Below are positions 34,701-48,840 of a DNA stretch of 64,000 nucleotides, piece after piece. The notes below the pieces were generated by a model, which did no database searches, was not told the DNA's origin, and saw nothing but the letters and a program-made list of their open reading frames with translations. The position numbers and the translations under genes were made by a program. How positions within the stretch are numbered: position 1 is the stretch's first letter; each line of letters opens with the position of its first letter. This DNA comes from Metopolophium dirhodum (taxonomy: Eukaryota; Arthropoda; Insecta; Hemiptera; Aphididae): positions 5,251,001 to 5,315,000 of the forward strand of contig NC_083565.1 of the NCBI RefSeq assembly GCF_019925205.1, given 5' to 3'.

Positions 34701-37219
34701 GATATATATTATATATGAATCACCAAAAAATCTAAATATAATATGAGGCTGCAAGACTTTGAGCGCTTTTACATTTAAAAATTAAAAAAATATATTATGT
34801 ATTTACAATTTACCTTAGTGGCAATTGGTTTTGACAATTCAAAAGGAATATCCCTGTAATAACGCAACCAGTTCAATACAACTTCTTCCTCAATTTATCA
34901 TAATATCATTATATTAATTATAAAATTGACATGACTGTTACCAAGTGTTCAGGTGTTCTTATACAATGCAATAAAAGTGATCATATTAATATGATCATTG
35001 AACAAATTCTTATGAAATTGGGAAATGGTTGTGAAATTGGTTGTACGAGGCGGAACAAATAACTAATAAGTAATTTCATGTTTAAGACGTTTAAGTCGCA
35101 TCTATGAAACAATCCTGAAATTTACCAAAATATTATTTTAATCTCATAGTATACACTATACAGTATAAAGTCTATAATATGTGTTTATGAAAATATAAAT
35201 AAATAATTAATCATTATACTTATAATATACGTAACTCGTTTATGTACAATAATTTACTGTTTGTTTGTTTATCGGCAAAATTATGTATCTCTTTTGCTTG
35301 ACAAGTATTTATACGACGGTAAAAGCCACCCACACATGACCACGCGGGTCCATCATGACATATACATTTGTAAAACGACACGTGTTCTTGCTACCAGATC
35401 ACTTATGTTACCGACGACAGCTTCACTTAGTCCAAATTGCTACTGTATGCGATTTCGGAAAAAATAATAAGTCATGCACTCGTGCCTAGGTGGCCTAACA
35501 TTTCGTATATGTTATAAAATTTAAAAATAGACTCGTGTAAAAAATAGATATTATTGGGAGTTGATAATATAATATAGGTAGGTACGTGGACGTGGTGGAA
35601 TGTTAATAAGAATAATCATTGTAGAATGTATTATTTTATAATAATATATAATTTCAATACTATACAATATAATATATAGATTATAGGTATAAAATTATGG
35701 CATTATATTATGCTGTTAGGTATTGAAAAACGCGACCGGGAGATTTTTTTTTTTGGTTTAACGACGAGGAGGCAAATCAATGGTCGTAAAAAAACATACT
35801 AGTCGGAGAAAAATAAACACTGCGTGAACACAATATAATAACATTTAAACGTATATAATGGGAATTGCAGAGTAACAATTATTGTCGTTGTTTCGACGCA
35901 TACCTATTAAAAACGGAAATGTTTGGGTTTCGCCGTACCATACGGTCTCGCAATTAAACGAACAGGGTCGCGGAAACGTGCTTTTTCACTTTGCCAAAAC
36001 CCCGTCGCCATCGACGGTGTCTAATAATTATTACTGCCATTATTATCGTCGTTATTATTATTTAAAATACCGTTTGTGTGTGTGTGTGTATGTGTAATGT
36101 ACGTATATACGTTCGTGAAAGTAGGCTACCGATGAGAAATTTAATGATCACTTGCGTTCGGTTTCTATTATAAAATTATACGGCTGCATTTCATGCAATC
36201 ATGCGCCAAAAACAATGGGTAACCATATATAATACGACGGCACTATCGTCTTTAAATATACGTTTAATGGCTATTTCGTTTAATAAAAAAAAAACAACAA
36301 CAACAACAACAGTACCGGTCGAAAATGATCGCGAAGTAACGACGAAAAAAAAAAAAACGATTTCAGAAAAATAATGTTAGTTATTATAGTTGTTCCGAAA
36401 GCAAACACCATAATACCATATTATACATAATATTATGTATATATTGTATATTATATGCGCTGTACTCCAGGAAACGGCGTTTCCCTTAAATAAATCGCAA
36501 GTCGTACAACTGCCGACCTCGATCATAATTCCTAATAAATAATAGATGTATAAAATATTATAAGTTACTTGGCAGTTCGACAGTAACATTAACAAGTTGA
36601 CAGTATAATAATATTATATGAGATAAATACTGCAGTCTGTAGGATACGAAACGGAATAATATCACGAAACTTTAAATCAAAATTATTATCATTATTGTTT
36701 TTTGGAAAAGCAATTTTAGTATTATGGAAATTATGAATACGATAAAAGGTAATGAAAAATCCATCTTGAACTATGAATATGTTTCGAAAAACACCAGGAA
36801 AATTATCTTACTCGTCAATCATCGAATAGGATTAGAAATTTAAAGTTGGTCGATGTAACTTAATCCATAATTAAACTAAAAATATGATTATTTTATTAAT
36901 GTGTGATCGCTTTGTTAAAATTATATTATATAATAGGTAGCATGACGTTACCCGTGACAAATTAAAAGCCCGTGATAAATCCACGTTACAGTTTAAACAC
37001 CTTCTTAGTTAGATTTTCAACACAGTTATTTGGGTTGTTTTAGCCAAAAATATACAGGTCTATCGAATCACTGTAGCACCGGGTGACTGAGCTCATAACT
37101 CGGGTTTTCAATTTGCTTGTTAATGTTAAAACTTAAAATTATAATTTGGTTATTAAACTAAAATTAGGGGTGTATTATATTATGGCGTGACATTGCCCAA
37201 AGTTTAAAAATAAAATAAT
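31771..37219. other. Gene desert, no supported gene
   Basis: AT-rich with scattered CpG-rich patches (35290-35460, 35880-36030). A perfect 20-bp palindrome is at 34978-34997. An (ACA)n run is at 36293-36311. Reading frames are short and of translated-AT composition; the most protein-like, at 35882-36097, has no recognisable domain. Confidence 0.4.
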
Positions 37220-37560
37220 GTTGTTTGTTCAAAACATACCGTGCTTCGCTTCGGTAATTAATTAACGAAATAATTATATTGATTTTATTTTATTTTCTAT
37301 TTATAAATATTTTTTCGAAAGCGAAATTCGTGTTCGGAAAAAAATGAAAATCTATACAGCGGTTGCCAAGGTGACCGTGTTACACACCTAATTTTCAACA
37401 CAACTCGACAACTTGAATTATATCGGCGTTGAGACCTTTACGGCTTTACCGATGAATTCTATTTATATCAAAAACCCCTAAGTACAAAATTCAGACGAAA
37501 TCTTTGAAGCCGTTTTCGATAAAACATGTATGGTAAGCATACCTGCAATAATAAAATTAT
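37220..37560. mobile_element. Possible non-LTR retrotransposon remnant
   Basis: ACATACCGTGCTTCGCTTCG followed by GTAATTAATTAACGAAATAAT, later GTGACCGTGTTACACACC and CTTTGAAGCCGTTTTCGAT. The wording resembles repeat tails found in many insect genomes, but only one copy is present here, so this is tentative. Confidence 0.3.
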
Positions 37561-40183
37561 TTGTCTGTTATCATAGTAACTATTTTTTTTCTGTACCCAA
37601 TGGCAACAGTTATATATAGATAAAAAATGATAGTGAACCTATAAATTCCTGTGTGAGCTTCTATATGTTTTAAAATGCAAAATTTAAGAAATCGGTTTCA
37701 CATCTTCGGGTATATGATGATTAGGAGGTACTCATGTACCGAATTTTGGAACCACACACACACATTGCCTTTTGTTAATATAGACAATAATGCGAGATAA
37801 ACGATTAGTTTAACTCGGAAATTATAATATTATCAAACGCGTACAGTATAATATCATAGTGAATACACACCACATACGCTCCAGATAGTATTATATATTA
37901 TAATATTGTATAAATACGATCTCGTTAACGTGGCGTTTGAATGGCGTGTGAATGTGCTCGGGGAGTCTCCTCCGCGCGTCTACTACTGTGCACGCTGTAT
38001 ACCTATTATGATGTACACATATTACACGGATATATTATTATTATTATTATTATCATTTATAAACGACGAAAAGGGAGAGTGGCGTTTTGAGCGCGGGGCA
38101 GAGCGCGTCGTCTGAAATACGCTTACGATAGGCCAATTCGCGCACCCTTCTCGTCATACACACTCGGACGTGCAAACGACAATGTGTGTGTGTGTGGTAG
38201 GTACCGACTACAATATAATATAATATGCTGTGATTCTGCGGCGTTTAGTTTGTTTTCCCTAGGGCGATGCAGCGTGTAACCCATTGTCCACGGTGTGTGT
38301 GTGTGTGTGTGTGCGTGTACCAGTTATATACTTACATATTATGTATATATATATATATATATATATAATAATGATAATGTATGTACATGCGTATATAATA
38401 ATATATATATAGTTCCCCGGCGGTTAAGTTCTTAATCGTTTTATTGTCAAACGGTTCCCCCGCACATGGCACGTATTATAATCGAAGCTATAACATGCGT
38501 GCAGGGGCTACGTCATATCACATAATGTTATTATAATATTATAGTAGTTGTATTATATAATAGGTACCAAACGCATCGCAATGTTATCGTCATTATATTA
38601 TAATATATATATTAATATATTATTAATAATTAATAATATTATAATATCGTATCATTGTTAATTGTTTGAATTAGCACAATAATTCAAGGTTCGGAATAAA
38701 TCGATCTTATGTACGTCCGGATTAACACGGTCGCAGACTTCCGTTCCCGGATACTTTCTGGTTTTTGTATATATAGGTACCTTTTCCAATAGCCAGCTAT
38801 TTGTATACAGAAAATATAACCATATTTACTTACGTCTTGCAGCAGGGGTTGAGGGGTACATCATGCAGTCATGCATAGTGTATCACAATTTATAATGTAT
38901 AAAGATTTAGGTATATTTATATACCTACTTTAAGACTATAATAAACATTGTACGCGCACGTGTTTATATATCGTATAATGGCATCCAACGGTTTTAAAAT
39001 TTCAACGGTAGTTTTTTCATCATTTATATTATTTGTCTATACTGCGTGAAGCGAGCACCACTTAATAGACATACACCGTTTGTATAATATAATATTTTGG
39101 TAGCTCGTGTCAAATCGATTATTGCGATGATAGATTTTACTCATTAAATGTATTACGTTCTTAAAGTACATAATATTTACCACTCAACGTCCGATGTTTA
39201 AACGTGTATCTAAATTTAACTAAAAATATTTCGTATGGTGCAATTAAAAATCGACTGATTTAACGTATACAAATTATAATATCGAGTTTTCTTTCGTATA
39301 TATTATACGAACGATGAAATATGTATGTATGTATACATTAATAGATTTTCGTTAATGTGTACACAGGACATTAGATTTTCCGTCAAGTTAATGTGTGTAT
39401 AATAAATATTTCTTTGGTAAAATTAATCTATACGCTTTATTCTTTGCACTTTAGGCACGCCAATTATTTTATATTGTACCGTAAATATAGTATGCATACA
39501 TGTATAGGTGCGTGCTTACGTTGGTTCAAATCTATTTGAAAAACAGCAACTCTTTAACGGGCATAAACAAAACTAGGAGTAGGGAGAGAACACTTAACAT
39601 TTATTTTGTCTTACAAATTAATTAGCGTTAAAAGTACGAATGATAATTACATAATTATGTGTATACTGTACACTGTATTATAAAATATAAATAGCATTAA
39701 TAAATAGCTAGTTCAGCATAAAATATATGCACGTAGGCAAAAAGTAAAAATGATGGTTGAAAGTTCATATAATAATCTGATTAATTTGTTAGCTAATGTG
39801 TTGCGAAAGCAGTGACTCGATAAAAACAATCAATTGTTCATAAAAATATCTACATATTAATATAGATTATTATTATTATTGCTAACTTATTAGTATTATT
39901 GTACTCATTTGTTATCTTTTTATATTTGTGCGAAGACACATAAACCTAGCACTATAGCATATAGGCATAAAGCACTATGTTTTATGTTTACATAATATAT
40001 TTTTTTTACTCTCTTTCATCCACTTCAACTACTCATTATTGTTATCAATTAAAACTGTTAATTATAATATTTTTGTTTTACTATTACCCTGTTTGAATGT
40101 TTATACATTAATAATGTAAATATACATAAAAATAAGAAAGAAAATATTATTTACTTCACTATTACCAACCCGAATTCTGCCAT
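37561..40183. other. Gene desert segment
   Basis: No supported gene. A CpG-rich patch is at 37930-38300 and a (GT)n tract at 38293-38314, with AT runs at 38345-38367. A 69-codon frame at 37906 crosses the CpG patch and has no recognisable domain. Confidence 0.4.
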
Positions 40184-40381
40184 TGAGGTACCAGGCGCGG
40201 ATACAAGGCGTGATCCGGGCTGAAGCCCCATTTAGAGGTACTTAAAATATTTCAAAGCTTACTACCTTATAATTACTAGTTTATTAGCTATAGTAAAGAG
40301 GTTAGAGGATCAATAATCGAAAAAAATTTTTATCTAACCCTCCCTCCCCCTTTCATTTCTAGATCCGTGCCTGTGAGGAGG
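40184..40381 (+). mobile_element. 182-bp MITE, CAGGCRCGGAT termini (hAT-like)
   Basis: The body is 40192-40373. Left end CAGGCGCGGATACAAGG; right end on the minus strand CAGGCACGGATCTAG. Flanks TGAGGTAC (40184-40191) and TGAGGAGG (40374-40381) agree at 5 of 8 positions, a possible decayed 8-bp target duplication. A second copy is at 3626-3744. No coding capacity. Confidence 0.65.
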
Positions 40382-42182
40382 GACCGGACTGAATTTATGC
40401 TATGTACGATGTAACTATGGACTGTGGATAAAGATCCAGTGTCAAAAATACTCGATGACTCATAAAAAAATAATGTACATATTATTATAGTTTAGGTACC
40501 TTTATAGATGATCAGTTATTACTTATTACTAATAGCTTATTACTTATTAGCAACACATAATAATATATAAACTATAAATATATAGTAATATATTAACTGT
40601 TAATAGTTATTTACTTTTGTTAACATTCTTAAATTACACCAATAATTAACTGTGCGTTACTTTGAAAAATGTCGATCTTTAGTTACCTATTCCCGAGTTT
40701 TTATACATATTATAGGATTATACCTCTTACCTATATACCTGACTAAATATACCTTGAAACTATCTTTTCTACCACTTCCAAGTCCCTTTTTTTTAGTACG
40801 GCGAAGAACACCAAAAATGCGGTTGGACGTTTAAACAAAACGCATTGTTTATATAATATATAATAGGCTTGTATAGCTATAAAAAAACCTTCTATAATAA
40901 GCAATGACTCGATAAAAAAAAGGTCAGTTTTCTGAAAAATCGATTATCATTTTTTTTCGCTTACGATCACCGCAGTATACTTAATATTAATATTATTCGA
41001 AAACGGTTGTTATTGTATAATATATTATTTTCGTAAAATCCGCGAGCGCATTCGTTTGTATAATTTATGTATATTGCGCATACATGTATAGGTCGTTGGT
41101 ACGCGTTGCAGCAGTCGCGAGGACAATAATAATATGATATTCGCTTATTATATTGTGATTATAAAATATTATCTTGGCCAGTGATTTCTTTATTTTCCTA
41201 CGCACCACGTACTGCGTCAAACAAAAAACGCGAAGGGGCCTTTACAACCGCGCGCAGGCTACACAGGAGGCGGGTTTAAGTGCTTTTTAACGACGCGACG
41301 CGTCTTTTGAATTATTCCGGTCGTTTATACCTACGCGTAAATTACACTGTCCACTGCGTTCGGAAAATGCACGCTGCACAATACTCGCCATGTATATACC
41401 TGGTTAGGTGCGTATACAACCGGGTCGTATACATATGTTTATAATATATACGTATTTTAAGTATCTATGCGTCGTTGTCGTCGGTGATTCTGCAGAGCAG
41501 ACCACCTCCGCCGCATACGAACCTACACTTCGTGACGTATATATATGTATATATAGGAAATATAATCGCCGGGTACATTTCGACGAACATATATATATAA
41601 TATAATAATAATAATGCTCGTGAATAAAATATCAAATATGTAGGTACAGTATAATATGGTACGGGCTATTGTACGTGGTGGCACCGTATATAATATAATA
41701 GATACAATATAATGATATACGCGTTGTCGCAAATACGCCCCTGTGTTGCGCGCGCGCGAATACAATTAAGTTCAATAAAAACGCGGCCATTAATATCATT
41801 GTCCCCGACGAGCATCATCATCATCAGCAGCAGCAGCAGCAGCGTTTATAGATATATATGACACGATGCGTACGTATATCATATTATACGATATTCAGTG
41901 TGCGAGTGTGATTTTTATTTCACAATTTTCCACTACATTCAACCCTGTGTGTTTGTGCGTGAAAATTCTCCGAGACCGGTTTTTCGCGATTCATTGTGCG
42001 TGTGCAAAAAATAAAATTACACACGCATTATAATAATAACTATTGGACGAGAAAAAATGCCTTTTCGGCGGCGAGTCCCGAATGCGTAGGTATATAATAA
42101 TAAAAATGACGGTACAACAACAATGGCAGAGCGACGGCGGCGCTCCGCGGCAATAATATTATTCGACAAACAGACCCACACA

Positions 42183-42219
<37 letters not shown>

Positions 42220-45200
42220 AACAATAAAATCTAATATTATATATATATATATTTATCGTCGATATAATAGACGGAGGCGACTGCTTGCGACGGGGTAGTA
42301 GCGATTTAATGAAGTGGTAAAAGCAATATAACGCACGTTCTGGTATACCTATACGGACCCGTCAATATACTCAACAGTATATTGTATGATATAATATAAT
42401 ATATATATATAGATATACACTGTAAATAGTTTTGCCTGCAGTTTATCAATAGTATATAATAATGTATATAATGTGAATACGACTGTACGAGACGAGTATT
42501 ATTATATGAAAGGTTTTTTCTCCGATGTACACCTAGATATATATATATAATAAAATAATATAATATCGATGACGATTCTTTTGTAGAACTGCCGATTTAT
42601 AATAATATAATAGACTGCTGCTGCACGCTGGTATCCCGCTGTACACGGTCGCGTCTGCACATCGGCGTCGCATATTATAATGGCATACATATTATTATAA
42701 TATAATACACGACGACACCCGTACACTATGCTATGCGTACATATTATTATAATATAATAAACGTTATTTCTCGCGCACAATATAATAATATTATAATAAT
42801 GTGTTATTTTCGTGTTGCGACGAAAAGGTCCCGACCGCGGGGTCCGAGGGCGGTCGAGAACAGCACTGCGATAAAGAGAGTATGGTGGAAATCGGCAGTT
42901 CATTACACGCCGATTGTCATTATTTTATTATTATATTCCGACACCACCACGCCGAAACGTTTTTCCACACGAACTAATCCCTTGTGCGCACACTGTTCGG
43001 ACACTGCTGCAGCATCACACGCGCGTACCGTCGTTTTATTTTTATGGATAAATTGTGATATTATCGTCTGGACGTGTTTTCTTCTTTTTCCCCAGAAAAT
43101 TGATGATTATTTTTTTTATTTTCAAAAATAAAATAAAATACATCGTATAATAATATACTCCCGTCCCACTACGGCGCGCGTGTCTCTCCCGCGCGTTGTT
43201 TGCGACCGACGGCCGTGTGATTTGCACGCGTTAGAAACGGACCGTTACACACGCGCATTATGATCTGCATCGTAGCATCGTCTACAACTGCCGAAGCATC
43301 GTATGATAATAATAATAATAATGATATATTACATTGACGACGAGCCGCCGCCATCGCCTCTTCGAGACGCCGGCTTCATCGCGGGTTGTCGGGACAACAA
43401 CAACAAAAAAAAAAAACACAAAATTACAAACATAATATTCTCCTCCGAGGTTCGTTTCCTTTCCTCGCGGTGCAAACGAGAATTCAATGACTAACAATAG
43501 CGCTTATAGAATATACACACTGCCTGCAGTGGCGTACGCGAAGGTTCTAAACCTCTTCTTCCTACAAAAATCTTATTTACAACCATACATTACCGCGAAG
43601 TATAGATTAATTGTCAATAATTTTTAGTAAAGATATAAAATAAATTGTTAAATTGCGAAAAAAAATCGAGAATATTTCAGTTTCAGTTTTTTATTTGGTT
43701 TGTAAAAAAACATTGCTATAAACGTCTACCGTAATCGTTTTATCAATTATTACCACGTTTATTAAAGACCTGAAGATGTTCTAGATGACTAGATTAAAAT
43801 ATACTCTAACCGTTGACTAACTCTATGATTGAATGGTAATTTGGGGTAAACCCCCCACGGATATGTGATGAATCTTAGGTAAAAACCCAAACCGAACCAA
43901 AATTCTGTAAAGTACGTTACCATAAACTGGACTTATAAATATATCTATGCTACGATATGTATTTTTAATTTTAATGTATTCACTATTCACACGAGCGCGT
44001 GTGACAGTATAATCTCACACAATATTAAACCGAATAGGTGTTGGAAACTGGTCAGCTTCGATCCGTCAGTAATTATATTATATTATTATACTATATCTTG
44101 TATAATATATATAATCATAACACCATTCGCATCAGGCCGAATTTGAATCATCATAATATTTTGTCGCATCCGTTTTGAATCTCTATATACAGCACTGCAG
44201 ATACAAAATAACATAATTTTTATATTGTAATATTATATATTATACGGGAAAGTATTGTTGAAAGAAAGCTTATGACAATTTTAAGGCCAGGGGGTGTGGA
44301 TCTGTAACAGGCCACTGAAAAAATAACATAAAATAATGATACACTGCAGTGGGGCGAACGTGCCCGTTACAGCTTATCACTTTTTTACAATAGATTCGTT
44401 AATTTCGGCTTCTGACGGCTACCGTATTCATTGAATATAATAATATAATATTATTATGCCTTATTAGAATTTAGTCAACCGTACATTATAATATGTAACA
44501 TAATAACAAATACTATGTATAATATTGTAATGGCTATACTAGTAGGTGGGTATCTGGTAAACAACTATAGCACATAATATTTTGAAACAAAGACAGGTCA
44601 AGAAAAATATACAACAATATGATATTATGTATCCACTATATTCATGTAGACAAGTCTGCGGGAATAGTTTTTATATTATTATTTTTTAATTTAATTTTCA
44701 AAATAATTTATTGTTGATTAAAAAAATGTTTATAACTTATAAGAAACATTTTTATCATTTTGTATGAGGTTCGAAAATTGGCCCCAAAATATATAATGTT
44801 TCAACGTTTAACATCTCGTCGAATTATAAGAACTGAATTGCACTAATGTATTCGTGGAAAATATTAAATAATATAGCATTTCAGTGAGGGAGCTAAAAAT
44901 TAAAATAGAAAAATATGTTGTTATAATATACTTTATTGGTTACATAGATGAGTTGTAGAACTAAATATAATAGGTAACCTATACAAACTATTGCGAAATA
45001 ATAATGGTAATTAATAATTATAACGTACTAGACTTAAAAGTTGAAATTAAACATTGTTTCTAAGACTACAATGATATGATATATATTATTATAACCGTAG
45101 AATACGCACGATATTACAATTTTTTTCTCCGTTGGTATTCAAGACCAATTTCGAAATAGTGCATAATATGCTCATTTCATATATTATGAACTCGTAAGTC

Positions 45201-47742
45201 ATGATGGTACATGTATGTTTTTGTGTATAATCAAAGCGTTTTTAAGTTACAATATTTAAAAACATGTAATTTTCAAAAGGGGTGTAACATTTTTTCATTT
45301 CGTGTTTGCTGGGGGGTATAATATTGTTATTAGAGGTGAACACTACCGTAGAGTTGACCGTTGGACTCGTTGGAGAATATTACACAACAGCATAGTATAA
45401 TAATAATACAGATGGATATTACTGTTCAAATCGACGAAGATTTGATATGTGTATGTTTAAAATTATAAAATAAAATAAAAAATAATACCAAGAAAAAATA
45501 ATCTTATTATAATAAACCGTTTATGAAAAGTGATGAAATTAAAAACACACAAACGAGTTTTAGGTACAATAAAGTATGAAATGAGTTGTGTCTGTAATCT
45601 GTATGTGCAGTGTATATAATGATGTATTTACTATTTAGAGGGCACGACGTGCGGTCACGAATTGTCGCGGAAACACATACAACTCGCAAATTTATGGGCG
45701 TCCGAGACCTAACGTGTAATGCGCACGTATTGGATATTATTAATTATTATGTGTTTATCCGATAGGTAACCATATATGTATAGTTGTACCGGCAACGATT
45801 ATGAAGAAAAAAAAAAAATCCGAACAGGCCTAAAAATATAATAAGCCGTTTACGGTGTCGAACGGTTAATAGGATAATCACACGCGCACGTCTAACGAGT
45901 ATATTATTATTATTATATATTAATTTATGTTTACACTCCTTACGTGCGCGTATAATATATTATACATTATATTATTATACAAACGTGAGAGATGATTTGT
46001 GTCGGCCGCGTACGTATATCATATTATATACACACAGAAAACGTATTTGGGTCGGAGATAAATATTTATTGCGCATATAATAATATTATATATTATAGAG
46101 TGCACGACGATAATATACGCGTACGGCGCATATATTTTATATTGGTAGGTAGGTATATGCGGTACATAGATGCACATAAGACCGAGCGTGAAAAACCAAA
46201 CTGAAGATGTAATTATTTACACGTAAATGCGGTTCAGGCAATCAATGTATTATAATATACTTATAAGGGTATTGTAGGTAGATTTCGTTGTTTGTTTTTT
46301 TTTTATGTTTCCAGGCGCGATTTATTAATATATTATATAATAATAAGGTCGCTCGCGCTATAAACAAAAATTAGCAGCCTCATACTTCATCGGCGCGGGC
46401 AGTCGTACAATGGACCAGTGGAGATAATATATCTATAGGTTTGATACGGTATAGTGCGATCGTATTGGGAGATTAAAAACGTCGCTGCCCGAGACTAAAT
46501 TCTACAAATTAAAACAATCCAACGGATTTATATCGTTCACGCGGCTGTTCCCATGTTACATTATTATTATAAAGCTGCCGCAGGTATAGGTACGTACCTA
46601 CCTACATGCGACGCGACTCTTATCTTGTACGATGCATTCTGACGATCGCAGTGTACGTAATATTTTATTTTTGTACAATATATAATATAATACGGTCTTT
46701 TTTACGCCGTAACCGAGTTCAATATGATAATAATGTGCTTATAACGTAAAGACGTCTCTATAACATAATGCAAATACAATAGGTTTGCGAAATACTTTCA
46801 TTCGCGCCTTGTTAACATTTTAATAAAACGAGACATGAAACGAAAAACCACGCACGAAACACGCAGACGAAATATTTATTTTTATTTTTTTAAGTCTCCT
46901 GTCCGCGTGATGTGCATATAGCGCTCGTATTTGTTACTACATGTTTTGTTATTGGTGGTTTAGTCGTCAAGCAGTGCGAAGTGATTTTAAAAGAAAAACC
47001 GACTCGCACGCATATTTCATATATAGTATACGGAAAAACTTTAAGTAGGTAGTGCTCGAAATGGAAAATATTAGAAAGACGATGAAAATGTGCAGGAAAA
47101 AAAAATGTGAGTAGGTTTCCGAAGATTTTAATGTCTTATTTATTAAATTATAATATTATAATAAGAAAGGGCATGCTCAAATATTTTTTAAGAATAAGAG
47201 GGACTCTTTCAATTAAATCACTGACTTCAATTGGTATAATTGTTTCTATGCGTTGTAGCATACTCTATATATTAACTACTGTCTTATTAAGACAGAGGTG
47301 CCATTTTAGTTTTTATATTTATGGGACCAATTTCCCTTCCTTGATCCCCCGCCCACCCAAAGAACACCCCTGTATTATAAATTATATTATGATATAGATA
47401 AGATGTATCTAGGTTACAGGGTATATAAGAGGAATAGGCGGACGTTATAATATATCATCACATAATATTATGTATTAATATGTATATGCCTAAAAGGAAT
47501 TATTTCTGCAGGTGGTCATCGTATATTATTGTAGTAATATTGTCTAACACGGTGTACAATAATTTAAACATGGTCAACTAATAATAACAATAATAATGTC
47601 GCGTACCTAGGGACGAGCCAATTGGGTTTTTGGGAAAATCAGATTTCCGGCGGTGGCGTCTCGTTAAATGGTATTACGAGGAAATGTTTGTTTTGGCAAA
47701 CGCGCGCGCGATATATGACGTGTCACGCGCGCCGTCGTCCGC
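40382..47742. other. Gene desert with repeated CpG-rich patches and microsatellites
   Basis: CpG-rich patches at about 41040-41530, 41730-42140, 42580-43060 and 43170-43480 could be regulatory. (AGC)n lies at 41827-41842 and (CA)n at 42184-42215. The frames of 130-odd codons on both strands at 42502-43131 lie opposite each other, are rich in Ile/Tyr/Arg and show no domain. Around 43520 (GCAGTGGCGTACGCGAAGG) is a possible transposon end. No supported gene. Confidence 0.4.

Positions 47743-47819
<77 letters not shown>
47743..47819. repeat. (TAA)n microsatellite, ~25 units
   Basis: Uninterrupted trinucleotide run. Translated frames give poly-Ile or poly-Asn and are not genes. Confidence 0.95.
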
Positions 47820-47859
47820 TGGTTATAACCTGCAACCGTATAATATGGCCACGGCGATT

Positions 47860-48840
47860 ACGTTTATTAATTGTCGCGGGGGACGTACAACCACCTCGAC
47901 GACGCCGCTGCGCCGCGGGTATTATTTTATCATTATAAAGCGGCGACGGCGGTGGTAACTTTCTAAACTGTTCAATATTGTGTGCTGCGCTCGAAATAAT
48001 AACATGGCGGCATATATTATATTATACACACACACACATATTATATATATATATTACGATATTATACGCGTACATCACACTATATATATTATAATAGTTG
48101 CAGGGGCGGCGACGGGTGGTGCGATCGCACACGATAAAGCGGTAACAACGTATAATAGGATTCTCTTTGTATGCACGGTCGGCGGGATAAATTGATAGCG
48201 TTCGAGCGGGCGGCGCGGGTCGCGGAGGGAGTTAATTCCGGCGCTTTAGTCCGGGCGCCCTGGCGGAATGAGTTTCCGGTTAGTTTATTTGCCTAAACCC
48301 ATTATGCTCGTAATCCGTAACGGCGCAGCTCAAATTGCTTTGCACTTAGCGCCGCCGTTTGGCGCGCGCGCGTATCGCAGCTTTTTCGCCACCCCCGCAT
48401 AATATCCGTTCCCTCCCCCCCACCGCGGCTCTACCCGACCACGACCGTCTGTGACGTTATAATATTATTATTATTATATAGTGTGACTTGCTCTCTCTCT
48501 CTCTCACTCCTTCTCTCTCGCCGTTAGTCGTCGTCGTCGTCGTCGTCGTCGTGGTCGTTGCCGTCGCCGTCGCGTCGCCATGGTGACAAAGCGAGTACTC
48601 TATACACGCGCCACCCCCTTTTTTCTTTCCCCCTTTCGCGAGCGCTGCACACGCTTGTATTTAGCTTCCCCCCTCTGCCCCTCGTCGCCCGACGTGCGTA
48701 CACTTAACTCTTTCGCACTCATCTTCTTCCCCCCTCAACCCCGACCATTTCGACCTATAACGCCACGGCGGTGCGTTGTTTGTTTATTTTTAATTACACG
48801 CGTGGTCCAAGTTTGCGCTGGTTAAATCCACTGCCATTTT
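47860..48840. promoter_or_regulatory. CpG-rich promoter-like block in the desert
   Basis: G/C and CpG content rise abruptly (GGCGGCGCGGGTCGCGG near 48210, GGCGCGCGCG near 48361). From about 48488 come CT-rich tracts (GAGA-type on the other strand) at 48490-48517 and a (CGT)n run at 48527-48552. GTCGCCATGG at 48574 is a strong start-codon context opening an 81-codon frame (48580-48825) without a recognisable domain, which may be a first exon, an upstream ORF or chance. TGACGTTATAAT sits near 48452. Orientation suggests plus-strand transcription, but no partner exon was found. Confidence 0.45.

Noticed and set aside
35882..36097. Protein-like frame in a CpG patch
   Set aside because: Ends in translated GT repeat and poly-Tyr; no start context, splice partner or domain.
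42502..43131. Overlapping 130-codon frames on both strands
   Set aside because: Rich in Ile, Tyr and Arg from ATA/TAT runs, no domain, equal openness on both strands; composition effect.
47622..47938. Frames with long poly-Ile or poly-Asn
   Set aside because: Direct translation of the (TAA)n microsatellite.
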